Source of the DNA: Echinicola strongylocentroti
GTDB taxonomy: Bacteria > Bacteroidota > Bacteroidia > Cytophagales > Cyclobacteriaceae
Assembly: GCF_003260975.1 (NCBI RefSeq)
Contig: NZ_CP030041.1
Location: 3,971,501 to 4,035,500 of the forward strand
DNA: 64,000 nt
Direction: 5' to 3'
Below the pieces are notes generated by a model that saw only the letters and a list, made by a program, of their open reading frames with translations, was not told the DNA's origin and did not search any database. A program made the translations under genes and the position numbers. Below, piece after piece: positions 35,508 to 45,414 of the stretch (its first letter is position 1; the number at the start of each line of letters is the position of its first letter).

Positions 35508-37655
35508 ATGTCATTTTTCAAACCTGCAGCATTAAAGAGTTTTATTTTAGGTCAATATTTCACTGATGGCGTGAAAATGACGCTGGGTGTATTGTTGCCG
35601 GCTGTAGTATTTTCATTAATGGGGGATTTTAGGACAGGGATCAGCATATCGCTTGGAGCATTTCTGGTAAGTATTTCTGATAGTACTGGTCCTTTGGAAC
35701 ATCGAAGGACGGGGATGTTGGCGAGCTGCGGCTTTGTTTTTTTGAGCGCTTTGGTGACGGGTGTGCTGAATAAATACCCCATGTTGATGGGGGTTGAAAT
35801 TGCCGTGTTTTGTTTTGTGTTTGCGATGTTTACCGTGTATGGCACCCGAGCTGCTTCTGTCGGGGCGGCGGCTCTTTTGGGAATGGCCATTTCGATGGAC
35901 CCACAAAAGACAGCAGCCGCTTTTTGGCTGTATGCCTTGATGGTTTTGGCAGGAGGGGTTTGGTACACGTTGCTGAGTTTGTCGATTATGCAGATCAGAC
36001 CTTATCGGGTGGCTCAACAGGCCTTGGGCGAAAGTGTGCTGAAGGTGGCGGCATTTTTACGTCAGAAGGCGGCTTTTTATGCTACCGATACCGATGTCGA
36101 GGCCAACTACCGAAAACTGGCCGCCGTGCAAGTGGAGGTCAACGAGCATCAGGACAGTGTGCGGGAGTTGCTTTACAAAACTCGCAAGCGAGTGGGCGAA
36201 TCCATAAGTTCGGGGCAGTTGCTGCTGGTGATTTTTGTGGATATGGTGGATATTTTTGAGCAAATGATGGCTTCTCACTATGATTATAAAAGACTCAGGG
36301 AGCTGTATGGCCAATACCGGGTATTGCATGATTTTAAGAGGGGAATACAGCTGGTGGCGGAAGAGCTTTCTCGGCTGGGCTATGCCTTGATCAATAATGA
36401 AAAGCCAAAGCATCCACATTATCCGATTGATTTTTTGGAAAACCTAAGGACAGAAATAGAAGAGCTCGAAAAGTCAGGGGTGAAGTGCCTGATGCTTCGG
36501 AAGATTTATGCCAACCTGGCTTCCATTACCGCACGGGTAGATGATATTTATAATTACTTCTATGAAGACCAATTGACCTTTATTTCCCAGACGCGTGAAC
36601 AGAGCCTTTCCAAATTTGTAGGGCACCAAAGTTTCTCCCTAAAGTTGATCATCGATAATTTATCCCTTGAGTCAAATGTCTTTCGGCATGCACTCCGGCT
36701 GGCAGTGACATGTTTGTTGGGGTATTTGATTTCCCTTCAGCTTTCTTTAGGTAGCCACAGCTATTGGGTGGTGCTGACTATATTGGTGATATTGAGACCG
36801 GGGTTTAGCTTGACCAAACGGAGGAATACGCAGCGCATTTTGGGGACGCTTATAGGAGGGCTCACTGGAGTGCTTATTTTGTACCTAGTGCCGGACTTCA
36901 CTGTAAGATTCGTTTTTTTGGTGCTGTTTATGGTGTTGGCGTATAGTTTTCTCCGGATCAGGTATTTTTTGGCGGTGGTGTTTATGACACCGTTTATATT
37001 TATCGTGTATTCGTTTTTGTACCCTGACTCTAATTTTCTGATCGTCAGGGAGCGGATCATTGATACAGTACTGGGTTCAGGTCTTGCTTACTTGGCAAGT
37101 AATTTCTTTCTTCCTAGTTGGGAATATACTGGATTTAAGCAAATGTCTGCAAAGGTGCTGAAAGCGAATCTGGAGTATTTTGCCATGATCATCAGTAGGC
37201 TTGATACGGCTACTTTCGATGAAGTGGCTTATCGGTTGGCGAGAAGAAAGATGTACCTTCAGTCGGCAAATTTGTCTGCCGCTTTTCAGCGGATGCTTGA
37301 TGAGCCCAAAAGCAAACAGAAAAACAAGCAGGACTTGCACCAATTTGTGGTGCTTAACCATATACTGTCTTCTTACTTTTCCACGCTTTCTTCCAGTTTG
37401 ATGCGTTCTGATATGGTGCTTTCTTCACCCGACCAAGTGGTTAAGATCAAACGGATTCGCAATTACCTACTGAGAAGTTTAGAGCATTTGAACGAAAGAG
37501 GTGAGGAGTTGGATTTTTCGGTGCTGGATAACGAGGAAACCTTTCTTAAAGCCACTGATTCCGCAGAAATTTCCCTGCTTACGGAACAGCTTCAGCTGAT
37601 CCAGAAGACGTGTTCGGATTTGGAGAAGCTCAGCAGAAAAATGACAGCCAGCTAA
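35508..37655 (+). CDS. FUSC family transporter (YccS/YhfK-like)
   Basis: A 715-residue inner-membrane protein of the fusaric-acid-resistance family. There is an N-terminal block of about six membrane helices (residues 20-165), a long soluble helical region (about 170-390), a second membrane block (about 400-530, with SHSYWVVLTILVILRPGFSL and the family's KRRNTQRILGTLIGGL), and a C-terminal helical domain. Such proteins are thought to export aromatic acids or act in envelope stress. The substrate here is unknown. It is a single-gene transcript, possibly controlled by the inverted repeat at 35333-35348. Confidence 0.88.
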   Translation: MSFFKPAALKSFILGQYFTDGVKMTLGVLLPAVVFSLMGDFRTGISISLGAFLVSISDSTGPLEHRRTGMLASCGFVFLSALVTGVLNKYPMLMGVEIAVFCFVFAMFTVYGTRAASVGAAALLGMAISMDPQKTAAAFWLYALMVLAGGVWYTLLSLSIMQIRPYRVAQQALGESVLKVAAFLRQKAAFYATDTDVEANYRKLAAVQVEVNEHQDSVRELLYKTRKRVGESISSGQLLLVIFVDMVDIFEQMMASHYDYKRLRELYGQYRVLHDFKRGIQLVAEELSRLGYALINNEKPKHPHYPIDFLENLRTEIEELEKSGVKCLMLRKIYANLASITARVDDIYNYFYEDQLTFISQTREQSLSKFVGHQSFSLKLIIDNLSLESNVFRHALRLAVTCLLGYLISLQLSLGSHSYWVVLTILVILRPGFSLTKRRNTQRILGTLIGGLTGVLILYLVPDFTVRFVFLVLFMVLAYSFLRIRYFLAVVFMTPFIFIVYSFLYPDSNFLIVRERIIDTVLGSGLAYLASNFFLPSWEYTGFKQMSAKVLKANLEYFAMIISRLDTATFDEVAYRLARRKMYLQSANLSAAFQRMLDEPKSKQKNKQDLHQFVVLNHILSSYFSTLSSSLMRSDMVLSSPDQVVKIKRIRNYLLRSLEHLNERGEELDFSVLDNEETFLKATDSAEISLLTEQLQLIQKTCSDLEKLSRKMTAS

Positions 37656-37779
37656 TGGCCGGGAGTGGAAGCAGCGTGTGTTCCTACCGGTTTTTTCACT
37701 GAAAATGTTGGTTTATCGTCGCAAGGTAATTTCAGGCTTTTAGGGATTTCAGCTATATTGGGAGAAATAACCTAAACGA

Positions 37780-38886
37780 ATGATAAAAACCCTTTTGCTT
37801 CAGATTGTATGCTGTTTTATGTTCCTGTTTTCTTCCGTGTTATATGCGCAAGAAACGGTGAAATTTGCCATGGTGGGGCTGTCCCATGGCCACAGCCCTT
37901 GGTTTTTTGAGTGGGGCAAGGAAGAAGGGATGGAGTTGGTGAGCATTTATGAGCCAGATAAGTCCATCGCCAGATCGTTTCAAGAGCGGTATGGTTTAGA
38001 GGAAGCACTATTGTACACCGACCTGCAAAGAATGCTTCAGGAAACGCAGCCCGACGGTATATTGGTGTTTGGAGCCATCGTGGACCATCTCGAGGCGGTG
38101 AAAGTGGCCGCACCGATGGGAATCCATGTTATGGTGGAAAAGCCACTGGCTACTACATTGGCAGATGCCCAAAAAATGGCGCAGTTGGCCAAGGAAAATT
38201 CCATCCACTTATTGACAGATTATGAGACCTCTTGGTACCCGGCCACCGAGAAGGTCTTCCGCTTTTTTGATGAGCAGCAAGCAGCGTTTGGGGAGATCCG
38301 AAAGATGGTATTTCACCATGGCCATGAAGGCCCCAAGGAAATCGGCGTGGGGCCAGAGTTTTTGGAATGGCTGACCGATCCGGTGAAAAATGGAGGAGGA
38401 GCCTTGGTGGACTTTGGTTGCTACGGAGCCAATATCATGACTTATCTGATGCATGGTGAGCGGCCCCTTGCCGTAACGGCGGTTACCAAAACGTACAAGC
38501 CGGAGATTTATCCCGAAGTGGATGACGAAGCCACCATCATCGTGGATTACAAAAGCAGCCAAGGCATCATCCAAGCTTCATGGAACTGGCCTTTCAATAG
38601 GAAGGACATGGAGGTGTATGGCGAAAGGGGTTACGTAATTACCAAGGATGATGAACAGCTTCGCTACAGGGTCAAAGGTAAGGAAGAAAGGCAAATGAAG
38701 GCAGCAGCTGCGCAATTGGATGTCGAAACCAACCCTTTCGAATATTTTCGGGAGGTGATTGTGGGCGACCGGGTGCCTGATGCTTTTAGTCCCTATACTT
38801 TGGAGAACAATTTGCGGGTAATGGAGATTTTGGATGCGGCAAGAAAGTCTGCTGAGCAGGGAGAGCGAGTGGTTTTGCAGGAATGA
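37780..38886 (+). CDS. Gfo/Idh/MocA family oxidoreductase, exported
   Basis: A 368-residue NAD(P)-dependent oxidoreductase with a cleavable signal peptide (TLLLQIVCCFMFLFSSVLYAQ), so it works in the periplasm, which is common for this family in Bacteroidota sugar metabolism. The Rossmann start VKFAMVGLSHGHS replaces the strict GxGxxG. The catalytic-loop EKPLATT is near residue 119, and GGALVDFGCYGANIMTYL near 205 matches the substrate-binding domain. The sugar substrate is unknown. A strong hairpin overlaps the stop codon. Confidence 0.9.
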   Translation: MIKTLLLQIVCCFMFLFSSVLYAQETVKFAMVGLSHGHSPWFFEWGKEEGMELVSIYEPDKSIARSFQERYGLEEALLYTDLQRMLQETQPDGILVFGAIVDHLEAVKVAAPMGIHVMVEKPLATTLADAQKMAQLAKENSIHLLTDYETSWYPATEKVFRFFDEQQAAFGEIRKMVFHHGHEGPKEIGVGPEFLEWLTDPVKNGGGALVDFGCYGANIMTYLMHGERPLAVTAVTKTYKPEIYPEVDDEATIIVDYKSSQGIIQASWNWPFNRKDMEVYGERGYVITKDDEQLRYRVKGKEERQMKAAAAQLDVETNPFEYFREVIVGDRVPDAFSPYTLENNLRVMEILDAARKSAEQGERVVLQE

Positions 38887-38938
38887 AGTGTTTCTTCCAG
38901 CATCCCTCATATTTAGAAAACCTTGGAAGAAACACTTC
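38885..38938 (+). terminator. Perfect 15-bp hairpin at the oxidoreductase stop codon
   Basis: GAAGTGTTTCTTCCA (38885-38899) pairs perfectly with TGGAAGAAACACTTC (38924-38938) across a 24-nt loop. It sits between convergent genes and overlaps the stop codon of the oxidoreductase. It probably ends transcription, though there is no T run after the stem. Confidence 0.5.
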
Positions 38939-38940
38939 TA

Positions 38941-39020
38941 AACCCGAGTTGGGTCATAAAAGCAATTCGTCATAGCGAGGATGTGTGGCACCAAGCAGTC
39001 TCGCTATGACGAGCTCAGGT
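38941..39020. repeat. Palindromic repeat, degenerate family 2 copy
   Basis: The left end AACCCGAGTT...CATAAAA and the right end GACGAGCTCAGGT resemble the ends of the element at 6272-6462. The core is a perfect 12-bp stem, CGTCATAGCGAG (38968-38979) with CTCGCTATGACG (39000-39011), of the REP-like type seen in many genomes. It lies between convergent genes. Confidence 0.5.
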
Positions 39021-39027
39021 ACTCAAC

Positions 39028-40284
39028 TCAATCATAATCTGAATACCTTACGGCAAAGACGCAGCGGTTATCTTGGCCATATTTGGAGGTTTCGTATTCT
39101 GTAATGTTCCACAAGTATCCAGAGCTTTGTTCGTAATACAGGTCCTCCGCACCATGTGGCCAGCGGTATCGAGAACCGTTTGATGCACCGTCATGGTAGC
39201 GGACGAGTCTTGCGGTAGAGCCTTGATAGGAGCTTTTGCCCGTTGCGGTCATGATCGTAGTGGTGCCATTTCTGTATACTCCCTGCATATTGTAGACGGG
39301 ACCATTGTTTCCGGTGGCGTTATCTTTTGGTATGACTACTTCTACCGGAGAACTGGAAGGAATCTCTCCTTGGCCATTAAGCAAAAATCCGTGAACTGTC
39401 GGAGTAGAGGAACTGGATGAGGAAATGTATTGTCCCGTCCAAAGCCTTGGGTTGGATGCGCTGTCTTCTCCCAAGGCAACACAGGAAAAGGGCTCGGCGT
39501 TAGGAATGTCGTAATAGCCGGATTGAGGTAAAATATACCTGTAGTTAAAGGCCCTCAGCGTTCCGTCAGTTTCTTCTCCCAAACGTGACTTGGACGTGTC
39601 CCCTGATACTTCTACGATTTTGTTCAGGTCAAAAACCCTTATGCCGAGTTGGGTGGAGGCAACGTAAAGTTTTTCGTCATAATAAGCTACTCCACCAGCA
39701 TGTACCCGCACTGGCCCAAATTCGCCAAGTTGAGTGTATTGGCTGGATGGGTTATAAAAGGGATTGTTGACATCCTGCACCAACAGGATATGTCGGTATT
39801 TGATATCGTTCATATCAGTGATGTCCACCAAGGAAACCCGGGCTCCTTTATGTTGGTTTTCGACACCTGGAATCTGCGACGGCCCCACCGCGTACCAAGA
39901 TACCAGCAGAAACCTTCTTCCGCTCCATTGGAAACCAGTGATGCCCTGAGGTCGCCAATCTTCGGTTTGCTGATCTCCTGAATTCCATTTGAAGCCGGTC
40001 ACCTGTCTGTCAGAAGGGATATTGAACCCATATACCGAATTGTAACCGCTGGTGGTGGCGGTACGGTTTAGGTTCAGTGTGGCAGGTGTCTCAAATCCGT
40101 GTGAAGCCAAGCTGGACACAAAACTGCTTTCGTCGGTATAGCTGCTGTTAATGGTCGTTGTGGTCGAGCTGATGGAATGAAGTGGCTCTGTGGAAGGGGA
40201 TTCAGTGACATCGATAAACTCATCCTCGGTGCAGGAAGTGGCAAGGAGGAGGCTACATGCTAGCATAAAATGGTTGATTTTCAT
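39028..40284 (-). CDS. Hypothetical surface lipoprotein, probable beta-propeller
   Basis: A 418-residue protein with a lipoprotein signal (LLLATSC, Cys near residue 18), a Ser/Thr-rich linker (SSTTTTINSSY) and a beta-rich body with aromatic-Gly turns such as TGFQWSGRRFLLVSWYAVGP, AGGVAYYDEKLYVASTQLG and a C-terminal LWNITEYETSKYGQDNRCVF. This layout suggests a propeller. I do not recognise a named family. It is the gene after SusD in the same orientation, beyond a terminator, so it is likely the third surface protein of this uptake locus and may bind or cleave the same nutrient. Confidence 0.72.
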   Translation of the reverse strand: MKINHFMLACSLLLATSCTEDEFIDVTESPSTEPLHSISSTTTTINSSYTDESSFVSSLASHGFETPATLNLNRTATTSGYNSVYGFNIPSDRQVTGFKWNSGDQQTEDWRPQGITGFQWSGRRFLLVSWYAVGPSQIPGVENQHKGARVSLVDITDMNDIKYRHILLVQDVNNPFYNPSSQYTQLGEFGPVRVHAGGVAYYDEKLYVASTQLGIRVFDLNKIVEVSGDTSKSRLGEETDGTLRAFNYRYILPQSGYYDIPNAEPFSCVALGEDSASNPRLWTGQYISSSSSSTPTVHGFLLNGQGEIPSSSPVEVVIPKDNATGNNGPVYNMQGVYRNGTTTIMTATGKSSYQGSTARLVRYHDGASNGSRYRWPHGAEDLYYEQSSGYLWNITEYETSKYGQDNRCVFAVRYSDYD

Positions 40285-40323
40285 GGTTATTATTGTTTAG
40301 GTTAGGTAAATCAAACGTTAGTT

Positions 40324-40367
40324 AAAAAAAAGGGTGATTGCCTGATTTGTTTTGGCAACCACCCTTT
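40324..40367 (-). terminator. Terminator between susD-like gene and lipoprotein gene
   Basis: A 14-nt stem, AAAGGGTGATTGCC (40329-40342) with GGCAACCACCCTTT (40354-40367) and one mismatch, is followed on the minus strand by eight T. It lies 12 bp after the SusD-like gene and before the lipoprotein gene, so it can reduce downstream expression relative to SusCD. Confidence 0.8.
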
Positions 40368-40379
40368 GTGATTTTGGAG

Positions 40380-41819
40380 TTAATTTTCGTTGTCCCACCA
40401 GACTTTTACATTGATTTCGTCTCCACCCATCCGGTTGACGGCCTCTTGGTAATTTTGGAAATTACTGTTGGCTTCGTCAATTGGGTAATAAAACCGGGAG
40501 GGCATTTCGCCGTCATTTAGCATGGAGGCCGATGTAGGGAGTTCAGGAAGTCCTGTTCGCCGTTGCTCGAACCAAGCTTGGTAATCCGTAAAGAACAGGT
40601 CGTAGTATTTTTGGAGTAAAATACGGTCCAGACTTCCGTCAAATGTAACAAACGGGTTGTCAAAGTACCCCTCAGGAACTTCCTGGCTCCACATCTCGAT
40701 GGCCGCTCTTACGCCATTTTCATAGTGTTCTTGGGCATCAGTGGTGTAGCCTCTTTGGGCCATTTCGGCCTTTATGAATTCTACTTCCGCATAACTCATG
40801 ATAGGTATGATCAGCGGTGCTTCGGCCAAGCTTCTTTGTACCCCAGAGGCGGTAGCGATGCTGTCAGGCAAAGGGTTTTCGACAAAGTCCGTAGGCTGGC
40901 CGATATAGCCATAATCTTCCCCTTCCAGCCCTTTGGCAGTGCCTGCAAAAACGCCGATTCTGGGATCTTGAAAGTTGTTCAGGTTATCGATGAAGAATTC
41001 CGTGTAATACCGGAATACGCCAAAGTCTTGAGGCCTGTCCCAAGGGGAAAGGGTCGGTGCCACACCATCCAAATACAGGACGGCACCGTCTTCACTTGAT
41101 GCAAAGACAGGGTACGTATCGGGATTATTGATCATTTCGGTGATTTTGTCAAAAGCTCCCGTTTCAGATCGGTTGGAGACGCGGAGGAGTAGCCTCAGGT
41201 GGAGGGAGTTGGTGAATTTTTTCCACTTCTGCACGTCATTTCCGTACAGGATGTCGCTTACATACGGCATGCCCTGTTCTTCATCATAGATACTGTTAGC
41301 TCGCTCTAGGTCCGCCAGCAGCTGGGAATAGATGTCTGCTTGGGGAGAAAACTCCGGATACCATACATCTTCTTCCGCTTGTAGGGCATTGGCCATAGGC
41401 ACATCACCAAAACAGTCTGTCAGGACAGAATAGGCGTAAGCTTTCAAGGTCAGGGCAATGGCTTCATAATTGGGGAGTCCATCCCGGATAGCAGCTTCTT
41501 CCATTTCAGCAATATTGCTGAGGTTGGTATAGTAATTATTCCAAGTGGAAGCGCCGATGTTCTGGTCAAAGTCATAGAAGAAAGGCGAATTGTTAAAATC
41601 ATCCGTTTGCAGGAACATCTGCATTAGCGGAGCGGTGACACTGCGCATTTGTCTCGCATTCTGACTGGCCAAGCTGTAGAGGACAGGGTTCAGTGTGCTT
41701 CCTGCCGTGATTTTACTTAGGTTGTTGGGGTCGGTATTGGTCTCTTCAAAGTCTTTGGAGCAGGAACTGGCCCACACACAAAATGAAGAGACAAATAAAG
41801 CATATATGTATTTTTTCAT
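40380..41819 (-). CDS. SusD/RagB-like nutrient-binding outer-membrane lipoprotein
   Basis: A 479-residue protein of the SusD-like type 2 group: lipobox VWASSC (Cys near residue 20), CSKDFEETNTDPNNLSKIT directly after, and helical TPR-like sequence with LTLKAYAYSVLTDCFGDVPM near 125. It sits on the cell surface and lids the TonB-dependent transporter encoded 20 bp upstream (41840-45343). The cargo is not evident; SusD-like type 2 proteins serve peptides, glycans and other ligands. It is third in the order FecR, SusC, SusD. Confidence 0.92.
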   Translation of the reverse strand: MKKYIYALFVSSFCVWASSCSKDFEETNTDPNNLSKITAGSTLNPVLYSLASQNARQMRSVTAPLMQMFLQTDDFNNSPFFYDFDQNIGASTWNNYYTNLSNIAEMEEAAIRDGLPNYEAIALTLKAYAYSVLTDCFGDVPMANALQAEEDVWYPEFSPQADIYSQLLADLERANSIYDEEQGMPYVSDILYGNDVQKWKKFTNSLHLRLLLRVSNRSETGAFDKITEMINNPDTYPVFASSEDGAVLYLDGVAPTLSPWDRPQDFGVFRYYTEFFIDNLNNFQDPRIGVFAGTAKGLEGEDYGYIGQPTDFVENPLPDSIATASGVQRSLAEAPLIIPIMSYAEVEFIKAEMAQRGYTTDAQEHYENGVRAAIEMWSQEVPEGYFDNPFVTFDGSLDRILLQKYYDLFFTDYQAWFEQRRTGLPELPTSASMLNDGEMPSRFYYPIDEANSNFQNYQEAVNRMGGDEINVKVWWDNEN

Positions 41820-41839
41820 GACTGTTGTTTTAGCGTTGA

Positions 41840-44800
41840 TTAAAATCCGATGACGACATTCACTCCATATTCGTTAGGGACGGGCATCTGTCCTACTTCC
41901 ACGCCCGGGTGCATGTTGGTGCCTCCTGCAAAACCGGCCACTTCAGGATCGTAGATCGGGAAGTCTGAAAGGACAGCGAGGTTTCTGCCGTATACCGAAA
42001 GCCGCATTTCGTTCAATGGCGTTTTGGACAAGAATTTTTCTGAGAAATCATAGGAGAGGGTCACTTCCCTCAGCTTTATAAATGATGCGTCGAAGGAATT
42101 GGCTTCTGTATTGGCCAGTGGATACATCAGGTTGTAGTAATTGGCAATGGAGATCGGAGTGGTGTTTTCGGAATAAGTACCATCACCATTGTCCACGACA
42201 CCTTTGCCGACGAGTTCTCCTTCTTCCCTGCCCACGAGCGTGTGGTCCAGTTTGCCCTGTTGGGTCAGCTTATGGTGGGTGTGGGAGTAAATGGTGCCGC
42301 CGTATTTGGCGTCAATCACTGCGTTGATGCGGAAGTTTTTGTACTGGAAGGAATTGATGAATCCCGCCACCCATTTGGGTTGGGTGTCCCCGATGTAGAT
42401 GATGTCATCGGTCATTTCTGGTGAGCCGTTTTCATCAAAGATGATTTCACCTTCCGGACTTCTTTTGTAACCACGGCCATAAAGGGCGGCAGGAGATCCT
42501 CCTTCTACGGCGACTAGTTTTGCTCCAGAAGAACTCAGCATTTCGAAGCGGCCACCTTCTGCATTTTCATGCAGTGACATGACGGTACCTTTGTTTTTGG
42601 CCCAGGTCAGGGTCGTGTTCCATTTGAAGTTTTTGTTCTCTACAGGTGTGCCGTTAAGCATGACTTCGATCCCGCGGTTACGTACTTCCCCGGCATTGAT
42701 CGTGACGCTACGGTATCCTGAGGAATAAGGAAGTGGTGCATTGAAGATTTGGTTTTTACTGTTGTTTTGGTAGACCGCCACATCCAGTTTTAGTCTGCTT
42801 TGGAACATCCTGAAGTCGATTCCCAGTTCTTTACTCGTCGTGATCTCTGGTTTGAAATCCGTATTGTAAAGAGAAGTAGGTGCCAAGGCTGAGCCAGGGA
42901 AGTCAGAGCGTCGGTAATATTTATCCGTGCTGTAGCGGTTGCCATATTTGCCAGCTCCCCCCACTTGGGCTAAGGAAGCCCTTACTTTTGCGAAAGTAAT
43001 ACTACTTGGCATACTGAAAATCTCACTTAGGATAATCCCTGAACTTGCCGATGGGAAGAAATAGGATTGGTTGTGCTTGGGAAGGATGCTGTTCCAGTCG
43101 TTACGTCCGGTAAGGTCCAGGAATACTTTGTCCTGCCAGCCCAAGGTCACCATGCCGTAAAGACTGTTGACTTTGTTGTATCCGTCAAATTTGCTGGTAA
43201 ATAATTGAGAACCATTCACCAAGTTATATTCCCCCGGAATCTCGAGGCCTTCGGCCCAAGAGTCTTGGCGTAGGTAGCGATAGTCCATCCTGTTTCCACC
43301 GAAGTTGGCAGTGACTTCCCAATCATCAAATGTGTCGGAATAGCTCAGTAAAAAATCGGTGTTTACCTCTTGCTTGAACACATTGGTTTTGCGGTAATAT
43401 CCACGGGCATAGCGGTTGATATCATAGGGTCTTTCTTGGTCCATGTTTTTGTCATACATGTTCAGGGCGCCACGGAGCATTAAATTGACCTTGGGGTGCA
43501 ATTCGATGTCCATCTTAAAATTCCCCGTAATGGCATATTGGTCGAGGCTATTTTGGATCTCGTACACCATGGCATATGGGTTGTCGATGTAGCTACTGTA
43601 GGGTCTGATCATATCCACCTGCTCTTGGCCTTCTTTCCAGATAGGCTCGTACCAGGCGAGGTCCACATTGGGGTTTTGGAAAATCATAAAATAGGCAATG
43701 GAGTGGTTGTTGTACCCTTGGCCGGGGAGGTTGTCGCTGGTGCGGTTTCTATAGTCCACCACCGAGCTGAGCTTGATGCGGTCGGATACTTGGTAGTTTC
43801 CGTTTACCGAAAGGGACAATTGCTCAAAACCGGTGTTGGGCATGATCCAGTCATTTTTGGAATGGGTTACCGAGCCTCGCATGGAGCCTTTTTCGTCTCC
43901 CCCTTGGATGGATACATTTGTGGTCTGTGTGACACCCGTTTGCCAGAAGTCCTTGCGGTTGTTTTCATAAGGTCTCCACAGCTGTCTTTCGGGAGACTGG
44001 CCTTCCATAGTGGGATCGTATTGATAATAATATTGGCCGTCAAATTTAGGACCAAAGGCACTACTGCTTCCTGCGGTGCTATTGCCGTCTTCAGAGGCTC
44101 CATAGCTATAGTAGAGGCGGTCATTATAAGGGACGGGATTGCCGTTTTCATCAGTAGCAGGTTTTAGGTATCCGCCTTTGCCACTGCCTTGTCCATATTC
44201 ATATTGCCAATCTGGCCATCGCTGGATGTTGTCAAATTTGGTGTTGCTGCTGACCGTGACACCTAGTCCCTTTTGGCCTTTGCCGGATTTGGTGGTGATG
44301 ATGACGGCGCCATTGGCCGCTTGGTAGCCGTAGAGCGCCGAAGCCGCTGGGCCTTTTAGTACCGAAACACTCTCAATGTCATCAGGGTTAAGGTCAGAGA
44401 TGGCGTTGCCATAATCTACCGGGGTGTCATTGCTGGCACTTCCCCCCATGTAGCCGTTGGAAGGCCCAGATCCGGGATGTTCGTTTTGGATAGGTACGCC
44501 GTCAATGACGATCAGCGCACCGTTATTGCCAGGGTCTAAGGAACTGTTTCCTCTCAGGATGATCTGTTGGGAGCCTACAGGACCACCCAGTCCATTGATC
44601 TGAAGTCCGGGGACTTTGCCGCGGAGGGCTTCTGACCAGTTGTTGGGGCGGGCATCGGTCAGCTGTCTGGAGTCAATGGTTTGCTGGGCATAACCGAGTT
44701 TCTTTTCTTCCCTTTTCATGCCCAAGGCCGTTACGACCACCTCATCCAGGGCATTGACGTCTTCCTCAAGGATAATGGTCAGGTCACCTGCTTTCTGTAC

Positions 44801-45343
44801 AGGAACCTGCTGGGTTTTATATCCCAAATATGAAACGATCAATGTCACTGGGAAGGATTCTATTTGCATGGTGAATTCCCCATTAGCATCGGTTACCCCG
44901 CCTTTGGAAGTCCCTTTGATTAGAAGGGTGACGCCAGGAAGTGCCTCTCCTGATGTGTCAGTGACCTTTCCCGCCAGTGCTTGGCGAGGGGCTTCGATGG
45001 GTAAGACAGTGATGGTTTTGTTAGTGGCTTCGAATGAAAGCCCTGCTTCTTGCCCAATTTCATCAAGGACCTCCGGCAGCGTCTCATTGGTAAACTGGAA
45101 CGAGAACAATTCAGCATCTTGGCTTACTTTTTCATCAAACACGAAATAGAAGGCTGTTTTTCGCTCTATTTCGGTCAGTACCTGAGTGATCTTTGCGTCC
45201 TCCAGGGACAGTGATAATCGGACCTTAGAGAGCTTGCTCCCTTCTGCGTAGGAATTTGTTTGAACTGCCATGAGGAATAAACAGAGTAAAAAAAGCCCTG
45301 TTTTTCGGCTCAGTGCAGCTAAAAATCGTAATGGTGTTTTCAT
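41840..45343 (-). CDS. SusC/RagA-like TonB-dependent transporter with STN domain
   Basis: A 1167-residue outer-membrane transporter. After a signal peptide comes an STN/secretin domain (about 45-110, ITQVLTEIERKTAFYFVFDE), which signals to FecR. Then follow a carboxypeptidase-regulatory-like domain (LAGKVTDTSGEALPGVTLLI near 122), a TonB box region (VTALGMKREEKKLGY near 203), the plug (about 215-335, ending VLKGPAASALYGYQAANGAV) and a 22-strand barrel. The STN domain together with the neighbouring anti-sigma and sigma genes means ligand uptake should switch on its own expression. It forms a pair with the SusD-like gene. Confidence 0.95.
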   Translation of the reverse strand: MKTPLRFLAALSRKTGLFLLCLFLMAVQTNSYAEGSKLSKVRLSLSLEDAKITQVLTEIERKTAFYFVFDEKVSQDAELFSFQFTNETLPEVLDEIGQEAGLSFEATNKTITVLPIEAPRQALAGKVTDTSGEALPGVTLLIKGTSKGGVTDANGEFTMQIESFPVTLIVSYLGYKTQQVPVQKAGDLTIILEEDVNALDEVVVTALGMKREEKKLGYAQQTIDSRQLTDARPNNWSEALRGKVPGLQINGLGGPVGSQQIILRGNSSLDPGNNGALIVIDGVPIQNEHPGSGPSNGYMGGSASNDTPVDYGNAISDLNPDDIESVSVLKGPAASALYGYQAANGAVIITTKSGKGQKGLGVTVSSNTKFDNIQRWPDWQYEYGQGSGKGGYLKPATDENGNPVPYNDRLYYSYGASEDGNSTAGSSSAFGPKFDGQYYYQYDPTMEGQSPERQLWRPYENNRKDFWQTGVTQTTNVSIQGGDEKGSMRGSVTHSKNDWIMPNTGFEQLSLSVNGNYQVSDRIKLSSVVDYRNRTSDNLPGQGYNNHSIAYFMIFQNPNVDLAWYEPIWKEGQEQVDMIRPYSSYIDNPYAMVYEIQNSLDQYAITGNFKMDIELHPKVNLMLRGALNMYDKNMDQERPYDINRYARGYYRKTNVFKQEVNTDFLLSYSDTFDDWEVTANFGGNRMDYRYLRQDSWAEGLEIPGEYNLVNGSQLFTSKFDGYNKVNSLYGMVTLGWQDKVFLDLTGRNDWNSILPKHNQSYFFPSASSGIILSEIFSMPSSITFAKVRASLAQVGGAGKYGNRYSTDKYYRRSDFPGSALAPTSLYNTDFKPEITTSKELGIDFRMFQSRLKLDVAVYQNNSKNQIFNAPLPYSSGYRSVTINAGEVRNRGIEVMLNGTPVENKNFKWNTTLTWAKNKGTVMSLHENAEGGRFEMLSSSGAKLVAVEGGSPAALYGRGYKRSPEGEIIFDENGSPEMTDDIIYIGDTQPKWVAGFINSFQYKNFRINAVIDAKYGGTIYSHTHHKLTQQGKLDHTLVGREEGELVGKGVVDNGDGTYSENTTPISIANYYNLMYPLANTEANSFDASFIKLREVTLSYDFSEKFLSKTPLNEMRLSVYGRNLAVLSDFPIYDPEVAGFAGGTNMHPGVEVGQMPVPNEYGVNVVIGF

Positions 45344-45414
45344 TTTAACTGAAATTAACTTGGTTGAGTTTATTTAAGTGATATCCTTGTTAGCTAGCAT
45401 TAAGGTGTATCGGT

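Noticed and set aside
43496..44167. 223-codon plus-strand frame inside the SusC-like gene
   Set aside because: Antisense shadow of a clear TonB-dependent transporter with no domain of its own.
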